DNA from: JAUXFS01 sp963772635
GTDB taxonomy: Bacteria; Pseudomonadota; Alphaproteobacteria; Rhodospirillales; Defluviicoccaceae
Direction: 5' to 3'
Length of the DNA stretch: 64,000 bases
Assembly: GCA_963772635.1 (NCBI GenBank)
Contig: CAVYYK010000032.1
Span: forward strand, 1 to 64,000
Position 1 is the first letter of the stretch. Each line of letters begins with the position of its first letter. The position numbers were made by a program, and so were the translations under genes. Positions 10,642 through 18,781 of the stretch are shown here, piece by piece. Below the pieces are notes generated by a model that was not told where the DNA came from, did no database searches, and saw only the letters and a list, made by a program, of their open reading frames with translations.

Positions 10642-11106
10642 GTGGGACGAGAGATCGAACGCAAATTCCTGGTCATCGGCGACGATTGGCGCCGACGGGC
10701 GACCGGCACGACCATCCGCCAGGGATACCTCTGTTCCCTCGAGGAGCGCTCGGTTCGGGTGCGCGTCGCCGGCGACCGCGGCACCCTGACGATCAAAGGC
10801 AGGACCGTCGGCGCGACCCGCGCCGAGTACGAGTACGAAATTCCGGTCGGCGAAGCGGAGGAATTGCTGAACGAACTCTGCGAGCGCCCGCTGATCGAAA
10901 AGACCCGCTACCTGGTCGGGAACGCCGACGACACGTGGGAAGTCGACGTGTTCGCCGGCGACAACGCCGGCCTGACCGTCGCCGAGATCGAACTGGAAGA
11001 CGAGGGGCAACCGGTGGTCCTGCCCGACTGGATCGGCGAAGAGGTCACGGGCGACCCCCGGTATCTGAACGCCAATCTGTTCAAACACCCGTTCCGCCGC
11101 TGGTGA
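10642..11106 (+). CDS. CYTH-domain protein (inorganic triphosphatase-like)
   Basis: A 154-residue protein with a GTG start immediately after the dnaX stop. It begins (M)GREIERKFLVIGDDW, carrying the ExExK signature of CYTH phosphohydrolases, followed by IRQGYLC, VRVRVAGDRGTLTIKG, RAEYEYEIP and LIEKTRYLV, the paired charged strands that line the triphosphate tunnel. The tail has AEIELEDEGQPVVLPDWIG. Single-domain CYTH enzymes usually hydrolyse inorganic triphosphate; adenylate cyclase activity is less likely at this size. Translational coupling with dnaX is probable from the spacing. Confidence 0.88.
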   Translation: MGREIERKFLVIGDDWRRRATGTTIRQGYLCSLEERSVRVRVAGDRGTLTIKGRTVGATRAEYEYEIPVGEAEELLNELCERPLIEKTRYLVGNADDTWEVDVFAGDNAGLTVAEIELEDEGQPVVLPDWIGEEVTGDPRYLNANLFKHPFRRW

Positions 11107-11154
11107 TCGGCATCTCCGGCGAATGCCGCGGAGCCCGAAAGGCGCCGCCGGCCG

Positions 11155-11247
11155 TCAAACCCCCAGAACGGCCATCATCACCCAAACGAGGCCGATGGCG
11201 GCGACCACGACCAGTCCCTGCCACCTGTCCTCGAAGAAATCTCGCAT
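11155..11247 (-). CDS. 30-residue single-pass membrane protein
   Basis: A 31-codon frame on the minus strand reads MRDFFEDRWQGLVVVAAIGL then VWVMMAVLGV, stop TGA at 11155-11157. Charged residues occupy the first eight positions and the remaining 20 form one hydrophobic helix. A strong ribosome site (GGGGGAAAGAG) precedes the ATG. The composition and RBS make it a credible small membrane protein, though no family is recognised. It is convergent with the CYTH gene and upstream of, but not clearly co-transcribed with, other genes. Confidence 0.6.
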   Translation of the reverse strand: MRDFFEDRWQGLVVVAAIGLVWVMMAVLGV

Positions 11248-11383
11248 CTCTTTCCCCCTGTCGTAGCCTTGCTGTCTACGGCGACCCGACAGTCTAGGGG
11301 TCGTGCCCGGGGGTGGGGACCTGCCAGATTAGGTAGGTTGTTGGCAACGTCGTTTTGGGCTTTGCTGGACTCGGCCAAGCATC

Positions 11384-11510
11384 GGCGACGGAAGCGTCGA
11401 TCCCCCGTCCTCCGTCGCCCCTTTGCCCGGCTACCGGATCATGTTCTCTCCCGCACCGGTAGCCATAGCGCCAGACTAGGCCCGTCGATTGCGCCATCGA
11501 CGGGCTTTTT
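11384..11510 (+). ncRNA. Candidate small RNA with three perfect hairpins
   Basis: Three successive stems occur in 127 bases: GGCGACGGA/TCCGTCGCC (11384-11392 with 11411-11419), GGCTACCGG/CCGGTAGCC (11429-11437 with 11456-11464), and GCCCGTCGAT/ATCGACGGGC (11480-11489 with 11496-11505), the last followed by TTTTT. No protein frame fits. The RNA may start further upstream (about 11290-11340). This is the build of a stable regulatory RNA ending in an intrinsic terminator. I cannot match it to a known family. Confidence 0.55.
11480..11510 (+). terminator. Intrinsic terminator
   Basis: A 10-bp perfect stem (GCCCGTCGAT with ATCGACGGGC), a 6-nt loop TGCGCC, then TTTTT on the plus strand. It ends the candidate sRNA and would also stop read-through from the dnaX operon. 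Confidence 0.85.
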
Positions 11511-11543
11511 CTTGGCGCCGCTCCATCGCGCCGTAGGGATGGA

Positions 11544-12245
11544 TCAGGTCGTCTTTTCCTTCAGCACCGTGACCAGGTCCTCGACCCGGCCGCCGTTGGA
11601 ACGCAGGATCGAGGCGAACTCCTGACGCTGGGTCTGGGCCATGCTGACGCCTTCGACCACCAGATCGATGACGATGAAGCGGCCGTCACGGTCGCGCATG
11701 CGCCAGGCGGTGGTGACCGGCTCGGCATCGACCCGCCCGATCCGGGTCTCCACCAGCACGTCGCCGTTCTCGGCCGCCGTGGAGCCGACGACCTCGAAGA
11801 CCTCGATCTCCCCGGCTCCACCGAGCAGAGTGGTGTAACGGACGAGAACGTATTCGGCGAAAGCGTCCTCGTAGGCCCGCAGGGCTTCGGGCGCCGCGCT
11901 CTTCCAATACCTGCCGAGCATGTATCGGGCGAGAAGCGGTATATCCAGCTCACGGGCCAGCATTTCCCGGAAGTGCCGTTGGCGCGTTTCCTGGGACATC
12001 GATTCGTCCGACAGCACCGCCTTCGCCTCGACGCCGAGGGCGTCGATCATTTCGGCAGCGGGATGTTCGAACTGGGGGCTTTCCGAGGCGGGTGCCAGTT
12101 CGACCCATTCTATGGTTGCCGGGCTTTCGGAAAGGGCCAGGTACTTGGGTGAGCCGTCGACAAACCCGGAACATCCCCCGAGGATCAGGAGGCACGGCAC
12201 GGCAACGGTGAAAACGGGAGTGATGGATCCAAGTCGTGGGAGCAT
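11544..12245 (-). CDS. MlaC/Ttg2D-like phospholipid-binding lipoprotein
   Basis: A 233-residue protein with a signal peptide ending in a lipobox (LLILGGCSG), then the MlaC (PF05494) core: RQRHFREMLARELDIPLLAR, YMLGRYWKSA (usual 'RYxxGxxWRxA'), YEDAFAEYVLVRYTTLL, DGRFIVIDLVVEGVSMAQTQ and FASILRSNGGRVEDLVTVL. Canonical MlaC is a soluble periplasmic shuttle for phospholipids between outer and inner membranes; a lipid anchor is unusual. No mlaABDEF genes are adjacent, so it stands alone. It reads away from the CHRD gene, with a 440-bp promoter region between. Confidence 0.85.
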   Translation of the reverse strand: MLPRLGSITPVFTVAVPCLLILGGCSGFVDGSPKYLALSESPATIEWVELAPASESPQFEHPAAEMIDALGVEAKAVLSDESMSQETRQRHFREMLARELDIPLLARYMLGRYWKSAAPEALRAYEDAFAEYVLVRYTTLLGGAGEIEVFEVVGSTAAENGDVLVETRIGRVDAEPVTTAWRMRDRDGRFIVIDLVVEGVSMAQTQRQEFASILRSNGGRVEDLVTVLKEKTT

Positions 12246-12685
12246 GGTCTTATCCTGCTGGACTTGCCGGCCGGCGGGCCGCCCGGATCTGAGCTATGGG
12301 GCCTCCGCCTCAAAGACGGAGCGGACAACAAATCAGTGAACCATAGACCCGGCGACGGCGCAGTGACGGGAATCACAACGCTGCCGTCGTCGGTCACCCC
12401 GAATTCATCGCGGTGTAGTCGACGGGTTCGTGGCGATCGACGGTGCCGCCGATAGCGAAAACGGCCGGTGAAAAAACCGCTATTGAAGCGAAGGCGAATC
12501 GCGTGCTATATTTGGAATTGATCGAGAATGCGAGTAATTCCGGGCTCAACATTGCTCAATAGTTTTTATTCCTCCAACGGGTTAAACTAAAAATACCCCA
12601 AAGAGGGCATGGAGTGAGCCGCAGGCACTTCGGCGCGGAATGCAGACTTTTCGATACTCTTCAACGAAGATGGGAGGAAATTGGT
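12246..12685. other. Divergent promoter region
   Basis: This spacer separates the mlaC-like gene (leftward) from the CHRD gene (rightward). It is GC-rich near 12260-12330, with a hairpin (CTCCG...CGGAG), and AT-rich at 12490-12600, where the CHRD promoter presumably lies. The ribosome site GGAGGAAA sits just before 12686. I see no gene in it. Confidence 0.4.
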
Positions 12686-13273
12686 ATGTTGAGGTCACTT
12701 TGTGGAGCCGCGCTGGTCGGCGCGCTTCTTTCGGCCTCGGCGGCAAACGCGACAATCCTGGAATTCACCGCGCCGCTGGGACTGACCGGGACGCAGGAAT
12801 TTCCGTCGAACGGATCGTCCGCCACCGGTACGGGGACGGCAAGCTACGACACCGACACGCTCCAGCTCGACGTCGACCTGACCTGGTCGGGTCTCTCCGC
12901 CCCTGCGACGGCCGCGCACATCCATTGCTGCTCGGGACCGGGCGCGAACAGCGCCATCGCCGTCGGGTTTGTGGGATTTCCGAGCACGATTTCCGGCACG
13001 TACTCCCACACGTTCGATCTTGGCGACGCCGCCAGTTTCGGCGGGACGTTCCTTGGATCAAACGGAGGAACCGCCAATAGCGCGCGGGCGGCCCTTTTGG
13101 CAGGGCTTGGCGGGAATCTGGCCTATTTCAACATTCATACTACGTCCCTTCCGGCAGGCGAGATCCGCGGCGACATCGCGCCCGTGCCCGAGCCGTCCGG
13201 GCTTCTGCTGTTCGGCTCGGGGCTCTTGGCCCTGGTTGTTTTCGCGCGTCGCCGGTTCGAGCGGCGTGCCTGA
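12686..13273 (+). CDS. CHRD-domain protein with PEP-CTERM sorting signal
   Basis: 195 residues from the ATG at 12686, chosen because it follows GGGAGGAAA and opens a clear signal peptide (MLRSLCGAALVGALLSASAA). The body is a CHRD domain: LTGTQEFPSNGSSATGTGTA, LSAPATAAHIHCC, TFDLGDAASFGG, LGGNLAYFNIHTTSLPAGEI RGDI. The tail VPEPSGLLLFGSGLLALVVF plus ARRRFERRA is a PEP-CTERM tripartite signal (VPEP, helix, Arg cluster), processed by an exosortase in producers of exopolysaccharide. No exosortase gene is in the window. The 3' 217 bp of the gene is duplicated at 32734. Confidence 0.9.
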   Translation: MLRSLCGAALVGALLSASAANATILEFTAPLGLTGTQEFPSNGSSATGTGTASYDTDTLQLDVDLTWSGLSAPATAAHIHCCSGPGANSAIAVGFVGFPSTISGTYSHTFDLGDAASFGGTFLGSNGGTANSARAALLAGLGGNLAYFNIHTTSLPAGEIRGDIAPVPEPSGLLLFGSGLLALVVFARRRFERRA

Positions 13274-13421
13274 AACCGCAGTCACGAGGGACGCTCCCAG
13301 CGCGGGTCCTGCCCACCTGTCGGGCGCCACTCACCCTCGGCGTTGGCGCCCGCAGAACACTCTCTTTCAGCGAAGCAAAGCGCTTCCCTGGCGGTAGGCG
13401 CAGCGACGGCGCCTCGGAGAG
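13057..13421 (+). repeat. 365-bp direct repeat, copy 1
   Basis: From ATCAAACGGAGGAACCGCC to GACGGCGCCTCGGAGAG this segment recurs at 32734-33098 in the same orientation, apparently base for base (both strands translate identically through it). It spans the last 72 codons of the CHRD gene and 148 bp of downstream DNA. Copy 1 is in its native context on the left. On the right it abuts a truncated group II intron. Confidence 0.9.
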
Positions 13422-13772
13422 TGTCAGTTTCTCCTCGAGGGTCGCTCCATAGGCTTGCCACGTCACGCCATCGATCCCAGGGGCTGAGTTCCGCTTCAGC
13501 GCGAAATAGCTCCGCTCCAAAAGCTCGACGGTGATGTGATGCAGCAACGCGGTGAACCGTACCTCCTTACTCTGTCGCGCCGCTTGGCGCACAGCCGCCA
13601 GCCCGTTCGACGCGGCTGCCCGGCTCCGGGTCCGGACCACGGCGGTCTGCCGACTGTTCCCCTTGGGCGAGGTCCTTCCCTCCACGGCCTCCGCCAGGGG
13701 CAAGCCCCCTTTGTTCGACCGCTTCTCGGGTACTACTCCCTCGTCCGACTTCTCATTCCCGTGCATGATCAT
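13422..13772 (-). pseudogene. Group II intron maturase/reverse transcriptase, N-terminal fragment
   Basis: The minus-strand frame starts MIMHGNEKSDEGVVPEKRSN and includes KGNSRQTAVVRTRSRAAASN, ALLHHITVELLERSYFALKR and APGIDGVTWQAYGATLEEKL. This is the characteristic N-terminus of LtrA-type intron-encoded proteins (linker and RT0/RT1, with the PGxDGxT motif). At about residue 118 the match stops at the edge of the 365-bp repeat, and the catalytic YADD, maturase and endonuclease parts are missing. It is a dead remnant. Confidence 0.85.
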
Positions 13773-14150
13773 CGTTCGGCTCTTGCCTCCATGACCCGGC
13801 CCGGCATGCCTCGCCGGGCGGGAATGAGATCTCCCAGGTTCCGGTCAAAGGACGTCTCCACGTGCATGGGGTCTCCGACTGCGCGAGGTCCATCCCAGGC
13901 TCGCCTCTCTAGCGCATGGGACGATGTCGCCTTCTCGTAAGTGAAATGGATCGGCACCTCGGAAAGGACAGTTTCGCAGCTCAATACCCAGCCCATGGTC
14001 TCCCCTGTGAACGCTTCACGTCAGCCCTCGCGAACTGCCGCGCATCACTCGGGGCCAAAGCGGTCGGCTAAACCTTACTTCGTAGAGGACTTGCACCTCC
14101 TATCCTTTGCCAGCTTGTCCTGGCGCGGTGAAGTCCTAAACTTGCTGGAA
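13773..14150 (-). mobile_element. 5' RNA part of the truncated group II intron
   Basis: In group II introns the protein is encoded in domain IV, several hundred bases after the 5' splice site. The stretch upstream of the maturase fragment is non-coding, GC-rich and contains short inverted repeats (for example GGAGGTGCAAGTCCTC near 14090), as expected for domain I-III RNA. I cannot place the exact GUGYG 5' end; the boundary near 14150 is approximate. Confidence 0.45.
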
Positions 14151-14464
14151 AATTGGAATGGGGTGCATCGTGTTGATGCACGTAAACCCGAGCTGGATCG
14201 GTTGGCGCCGATCTGGACAGCAGGAGGACGCACCCCATGGGAACGAGAGTACCGGGATCGGGGATCAGCTGTCAGCTATCGGGCGTCGGGGAGGGGCCGG
14301 GACCGGGCGGGCGCCGGCCGATAATGTTGTGGACGCCGCCGTGGTTGCGGCCTAGCATTTGCGAACTGGCGATTGCCGTCTCGCGGATCTCGGGGGGGCG
14401 GGACATCGCCCTGTTCGCCATTCAATGCAAAAACAACAATAAAATCAAAGAATAAGGAGGAAAC
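14151..14464. other. Intergenic, possible IS remnant and tctC promoter
   Basis: It contains the hairpin GTGCATCGTGTTGATGCAC (14163-14181) and a longer pairing of GGGGTGC (14160) with GCACCCC (14231-14237), the sort of terminal structure left by insertion sequences. I find no transposase. The last 60 bases are AT-richer, with the ribosome site AAGGAGGAAAC before tctC. Confidence 0.4.
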
Positions 14465-15439
14465 ATGCGCACGATTTTGGGACTCGCGGCGGTTGCCGCG
14501 CTGATCACTTTCGCTCCCGCCTACGCCTTCGAGCCCGACAACCCCGAATGCATCGCCCCGGCGAACCCCGGCGGCGGCTGGGACTTCACCTGCCGCCAGG
14601 CCGGCAAGGTGCTCTACGAGTTGAAGGAGGTCCCCGGTCCGGTGCAGGTGGTCAACAAGGCCGGCGGCGGCGGGGCGGTGGCGTATGCCGAGGTCGTCGC
14701 CAAGCGCAACGACGAGAACAACCTGATCGTCGCCGCGTCGACGGCGACCACCACCCGCCTGGCCCAGGGCCAGTACGCCGGCTTCACCGCCGATCAGGTC
14801 CGCTGGCTCGGCTCCATCGGCGCCGACTACGGCATCATCGCCGTCGCCAAGGACAGCCCCTACAAGACCCTCGGCGAGCTGATGGCCGCGATCAAGGCCG
14901 ATCCCAAGTCGGTGGCGATCGCCGGCGGCAGCGCCGTCGGCGGCTGGGACCACCTCAAGGTGCTGATCGCCGCCAAGGCCGCCGGCATCGACAAGCTGCG
15001 AACCATCAAGTACGTCGCCTTCCAGGGCGGCGGCGAGGCGGTGACCCAACTGGTCGGCGGCCATGTCCAGGCGTTCAGCGGCGACATCTCCGAGTCGCTG
15101 GGCTTCATGGAGTCGGGCGATCTCAGGGTGCTGGCGGTGCTCGCTCCCGAGCGGCTGCCCGGCAAGCTCGCCGACCTGCCGACCGCCAAGGAGCAGGGGA
15201 TCGACGCCCTCGGCGCCAACTGGCGCGGCTTCTACGGTCCGGGCGGGATGTCCGACGACGCCTATGCCTACTGGTCGCAGGCGATCCAGGACCTCTACGC
15301 TTCGGAGGAATGGAAGAAGGTGATGACCGAGAACGGGCTGATGCCGTTCGGCCTCTCCGGCCCCGATCTGACCCAGTTCGTCGACAAGCAGGTCGCCGAG
15401 ATCCAGGCCCTTTCCAAGGAGATCGGACTGATCAAATGA
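14465..15439 (+). CDS. tctC: TTT-family periplasmic binding protein TctC
   Basis: A 324-residue protein with signal peptide MRTILGLAAVAALITFAPAYA. The mature part has CIAPANPGGGWDFTCRQAG, the carboxylate-binding 'PGGGxD' loop, VQVVNKAGGGGAVAYAEV, and VAFQGGGEAVTQLVGGHVQA, all typical of Bug/TctC receptors (PF03401). It delivers a tricarboxylate or similar carboxylate to TctAB. AGGAGG lies six bases upstream of the ATG. The stop overlaps tctB (ATGA). It starts the tctC-tctB-tctA-abrB-like run. Ligand unknown. Confidence 0.92.
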   Translation: MRTILGLAAVAALITFAPAYAFEPDNPECIAPANPGGGWDFTCRQAGKVLYELKEVPGPVQVVNKAGGGGAVAYAEVVAKRNDENNLIVAASTATTTRLAQGQYAGFTADQVRWLGSIGADYGIIAVAKDSPYKTLGELMAAIKADPKSVAIAGGSAVGGWDHLKVLIAAKAAGIDKLRTIKYVAFQGGGEAVTQLVGGHVQAFSGDISESLGFMESGDLRVLAVLAPERLPGKLADLPTAKEQGIDALGANWRGFYGPGGMSDDAYAYWSQAIQDLYASEEWKKVMTENGLMPFGLSGPDLTQFVDKQVAEIQALSKEIGLIK

Positions 15440-15870
15440 CCTCGGACCGCATTCTCGGTGCCGCCTGTCTCGCCCTCGGCGCCGCGTTCGTCTGGGGCGC
15501 CAGCGGCATCGAGACCGGGTTCATCGTCGACCCGCTGGGGCCGAGGACCTTCCCGATCATCATCGGAAGCTTGCTGGCGATCGCCTCCGCCTACGTGCTG
15601 TTGCGGCCCGACCCGGAACCGGAATGGCCGGTGCGGGGCAAGGCGCTGGAGATCGTCGGCGCGGTCATCGTCCTGGTCGGCTATGCCCTGGCGCTGGAGC
15701 CCGTCGGGTTCGTCATCGCCACCGCCGTCGCCGCGGCGTTGCTGAGCTGGCGGCTCGGCAGCCGGCCGGTGTGGGCGGCGGTCTCCGGGCTCGGCATCTC
15801 GCTCGGCATTTACGTCGTGTTCCACCTGGTCCTCGGCCTGTCGCTGGCCAAGGGCCCGTTGGGGTTCTGA
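15436..15870 (+). CDS. tctB: TTT transporter small membrane subunit TctB
   Basis: 144 residues, four predicted membrane helices (for example ILGAACLALGAAFVWGASGI, ALEIVGAVIVLVGYALALEP, GISLGIYVVFHLVLGLSL). The loop FIVDPLGPRTFPIIIGSLLA is the TctB hallmark (G-P-R-x-F-P). Its ATG overlaps the tctC stop by four bases, implying coupled translation, and tctA follows after 15 bp. Confidence 0.9.
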   Translation: MTSDRILGAACLALGAAFVWGASGIETGFIVDPLGPRTFPIIIGSLLAIASAYVLLRPDPEPEWPVRGKALEIVGAVIVLVGYALALEPVGFVIATAVAAALLSWRLGSRPVWAAVSGLGISLGIYVVFHLVLGLSLAKGPLGF

Positions 15871-15885
15871 GGGAGAGCCTGACCG

Positions 15886-17412
15886 ATGGAGATCCTCGCC
15901 TCGCTCGCCCAGGGGTTCGACGTCGCGCTGACGTTTCAGAACCTCGGCCTCGCCCTGCTCGGCTGCTTCCTCGGCACCATCATCGGCGCGATGCCGGGGC
16001 TGGGGCCGTCCAACGGCGTCGCCATCCTGATCCCGCTGGCGTTCACCCTCGGGCTGCCGGCGACGCCGGCGCTGATCCTGCTCACCAGCGTCTACTACGG
16101 CGCCATGTACGGCGGCCGCATCTCCAGCATCCTGATCAACATCCCCGGCGACGAACCGGCGCTGATGTCGACCCTGGACGGCTATCCGATGGCCTGTCAG
16201 GGCCGGGCCGGCGAGGCGCTCGCGCTCTCGGGTCTCGCCTCGTTCGTCGGCGGTTTCGTCGCCACCATCGGCGTCGCCCTGTTCGCGCCGTTGCTGGTCC
16301 AGCTGGCGTTGCTGTTCGGCCCGGCGGAATATTTCGCCCTGTTCACCCTGGCGTTCGCGACGCTTGGCGGCGTCTCCAGCAAGAACCAGGCGAAAGCGGC
16401 GATGGCGGCGGCCCTCGGCCTCGGCATCGCGATGATCGGCATCGACGGCTCCACCGGCGCCCAGCGCTTCACCTTCGGTCAGGTTCACCTGCTCGACGGC
16501 ATCGACTTCCTGGTCGCCATCGTCGGCCTGTTCGCGATCTCCGAGGTGTTGCTGTTCATGGAGCACAAGGGCGAGGGATCGGCGATCGGCGCCAAGCTCG
16601 ACCGGGTGACCATCCCGTGGGCCACCCTGAAGAAATGCCTCGGCTCCATGGTCCGCGGCACCGGCATCGGGTTCGTCGCCGGGGTGCTGCCGGGCGCCGG
16701 CGCCTCGCTCGGCAGCTTCGTCGCCTACACCGTGGAAAAGCGGGTGTCCGACCGCGACCAGACCTTCGGCAAGGGCGATCCCCGCGGTCTCGCCGCGCCC
16801 GAGGCCGGCAACAACGCGTCGGCCGGCGGGGCGCTGATCCCGATGCTGGCGCTGGGGGTGCCGGGTTCGGGGACGACGGCGGTGCTGCTCGCCATGCTGC
16901 TCACCCTCAACATCACCCCGGGGCCGCTGCTTTTCACCAAGAACCCGGACGTGGTCTGGGGCCTGATCGCGGCGCTGTTCATCGCCAACGTCATGCTGTT
17001 GCTGATGAACATTCCCCTGGTCGGACTGTTCGTGCGGGTGCTTCAGGTGCCGTCGCGGATCCTGATGCCGGCGGTGGCGATGATCAGCTTCGTCGGCATC
17101 TACGGCATCTCGGGAAGCACCTTCGATCTGATGGTGATGGTCGCCTTCGGCGTCGCCGGATACGTTTTGCGCAAGCTCGACGTGCCGCTGGTGCCGGTCA
17201 TCCTCGGCATCCTCCTCGGCAACCAGATGGAGGACAATCTGCGCCGCGCCCTGACCATCTCCGACGGCGACTGGAGCATCCTCTGGGCCAGCCCGCTGGC
17301 CATCGGCCTGTGGGCGTTCGCCATCGCCGGCTTCGTCGCGCCGATGGTCTTCGGGCGTTTCGTCCGGCCCAGGGCGCCCGCCACAATGGCCGACACCGCC
17401 GACCCGGACTGA
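15886..17412 (+). CDS. tctA: TTT transporter large membrane subunit TctA
   Basis: 508 residues, about 12 membrane helices. It has the TctA signatures GTIIGAMPGLGPSNGVAILI, YYGAMYGGRISSILINIPGD, VAGVLPGAGASLGSFVAYTV and GALIPMLALGVPGSGTTAVL. These repeats line the substrate path of the sodium- or proton-coupled carrier that works with TctC. The ribosome site GGGAGAG precedes the ATG. It forms an operon with tctC and tctB. Confidence 0.95.
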   Translation: MEILASLAQGFDVALTFQNLGLALLGCFLGTIIGAMPGLGPSNGVAILIPLAFTLGLPATPALILLTSVYYGAMYGGRISSILINIPGDEPALMSTLDGYPMACQGRAGEALALSGLASFVGGFVATIGVALFAPLLVQLALLFGPAEYFALFTLAFATLGGVSSKNQAKAAMAAALGLGIAMIGIDGSTGAQRFTFGQVHLLDGIDFLVAIVGLFAISEVLLFMEHKGEGSAIGAKLDRVTIPWATLKKCLGSMVRGTGIGFVAGVLPGAGASLGSFVAYTVEKRVSDRDQTFGKGDPRGLAAPEAGNNASAGGALIPMLALGVPGSGTTAVLLAMLLTLNITPGPLLFTKNPDVVWGLIAALFIANVMLLLMNIPLVGLFVRVLQVPSRILMPAVAMISFVGIYGISGSTFDLMVMVAFGVAGYVLRKLDVPLVPVILGILLGNQMEDNLRRALTISDGDWSILWASPLAIGLWAFAIAGFVAPMVFGRFVRPRAPATMADTADPD

Positions 17413-17422
17413 GCCCGAGGGT

Positions 17423-18505
17423 GTGCGGTACCGTCTGAAGACGCTGCCGATCCGTCCGACCGCGACGGCGCTGGCGATCGGCGCGGTCGGTGGCGCCGTC
17501 GCCACCTGGGTCGGCCTGCCGCTGGCGTGGATGCTGGGGGCGATGCTGGCGACCCTCGCCGCCGGTCTCGCCGGGGTGCGGGCGTCGGTGCCGATGGGGC
17601 TGCGCCAACCGGTGATGATCGTCCTCGGCGTCTCCATCGGCAGCTCGTTCTCGCCTGGCGCCCTCGAGCACATTGCCGATTGGCCGTGGAGCCTGGCAGC
17701 GGTCGCCGCCCTGGCGCCGGTTTCCACCTGGCTCGCCGCCCGCTACTATGCGCACGCCGCCGGCTTCGACGGCGTCACCGCCCTGTTCTCGGCGACCCCC
17801 GGGGGCCTGTCGTCGATGATCCTGATCGGCGGCGCCTCCGGCGGCGACGAGCGGCTGATCGCCGTCAGCCAGGGGCTCAGGGTGTTCGTGATCGTGCTGC
17901 TGATCCCGCTGGCGGTCGACGCGTTCACCCCGCTTTCGGAAGCGCGCGCCCACCTGGACGGCGCCGCGGCGAGGTCCGCCGATCTCGCCCAATGGCTGGT
18001 TCTCGTCCTCGGCGTCGGCGCCGGCGTCGTCGTCGCCCGTTTGATCCGCCTGCCGGCGCCGCAATTGACCGGGGCGATGGGCGCCAGCGCCGCGCTTCAC
18101 CTCACCGGGGCCACCACGGTGGTCTTGCCGGCATTGTTGCTGCAGGTCGGCCTGTGGATCGTCGGCTCGGCGGTCGGCGCCCAGTTCGCCGGGTTCGCCC
18201 CTCGCACCCTGTTTGCCGTCGCTCGCCACGCGGTGATCGTCGCGCTGATGCTGATCGCCTTGGCGGCGGTCGTCGCGGTCGGCCTCGGCGCGATCCTCCA
18301 CCTCGATTATCTGGCGATGGTGCTCGCCTTCGTTCCCGGCGGGATCACCGAGATGTGTCTGATCGCCGTGGTTCTCGACGTCGATCCCGCCTTCGTCGCC
18401 GTCCACCACCTGCTTCGTCTGCTGCTGATCCTGTTCCTGGCGCCGGTCGTCGGGGCGATGGCCAAACGCCGCGCCCTCGCCAAGCTCGCGCTCCCCGACC
18501 GGTAG
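17423..18505 (+). CDS. AbrB-family membrane protein
   Basis: 360 residues with a GTG start 10 bp after tctA. It is almost entirely hydrophobic and has two similar halves, as in the PF05145 AbrB duplication (names such as 'putative ammonia monooxygenase' in this family are historical). Recognisable pieces are GLPLAWMLGAMLATLAAGLA, FSATPGGLSSMILIGGASGG and its echo FVPGGITEMCLIAVVLDVDP. These proteins commonly sit next to tct operons. Function is unproven; export or import of an organic acid is plausible from context. Confidence 0.8.
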   Translation: MRYRLKTLPIRPTATALAIGAVGGAVATWVGLPLAWMLGAMLATLAAGLAGVRASVPMGLRQPVMIVLGVSIGSSFSPGALEHIADWPWSLAAVAALAPVSTWLAARYYAHAAGFDGVTALFSATPGGLSSMILIGGASGGDERLIAVSQGLRVFVIVLLIPLAVDAFTPLSEARAHLDGAAARSADLAQWLVLVLGVGAGVVVARLIRLPAPQLTGAMGASAALHLTGATTVVLPALLLQVGLWIVGSAVGAQFAGFAPRTLFAVARHAVIVALMLIALAAVVAVGLGAILHLDYLAMVLAFVPGGITEMCLIAVVLDVDPAFVAVHHLLRLLLILFLAPVVGAMAKRRALAKLALPDR

Positions 18506-18600
18506 AGACCGGGCGGTGGGTGGCGGAAAATCGGCGACTATCCACAGAAAAATGTGCCTGGGTGGCCCAAATGGGGCATGCGCGCGCTAGCCTGTTTGGG

Positions 18601-18781
18601 TTATTCGTTTAGGCACCAACGGGGCGTCTCAAACCGGGGAGGAAATGCAACCGGAGAAGAGTGGAGGACAACTTCGCCTTCACGCGGGAACGGCAAAAGC
18701 GAAGGCTGTCCTCGCGACGACAAGTCAAGACATCCCACACAGACCCCTTCAGGCGGCGGCTCCCCCAGCCGCCGTCTTTTT
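18601..18781 (+). promoter_or_regulatory. Structured leader RNA upstream of fhs (attenuator/riboswitch candidate)
   Basis: The 415-bp spacer before fhs contains a strong compound hairpin: GAGGACA (18664-18670) with TGTCCTC (18707-18713), continued by CTTCGC (18672-18677) with GCGAAG (18699-18704). A textbook intrinsic terminator follows at 18752-18781, 140 bp before the fhs start. A terminator between a folded RNA and the gene is the layout of transcription-attenuating riboswitches, but it could equally be a free sRNA. I checked by eye for ZTP (pfl), glycine, THF and SAM-II conserved cores and did not find them. Confidence 0.45.
18752..18781 (+). terminator. Intrinsic terminator before fhs
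   Basis: GGCGGCGGCT (18752-18761) pairs with AGCCGCCGTC (18767-18776) around a CCCCC loop, followed by TTTTT. It ends the leader or sRNA described at 18601-18781. Confidence 0.8.

Noticed and set aside
15295..17727. 810-residue minus-strand open frame opposite tctA
   Set aside because: Composition is His/Arg/Gln/Asp-rich shadow coding typical of GC-rich DNA; the plus strand holds tctB-tctA with full family motifs.
18601..18781. Known ZTP, THF, glycine or SAM-II riboswitch
   Set aside because: The conserved cores of these classes were not found by eye; kept only as an unclassified leader.
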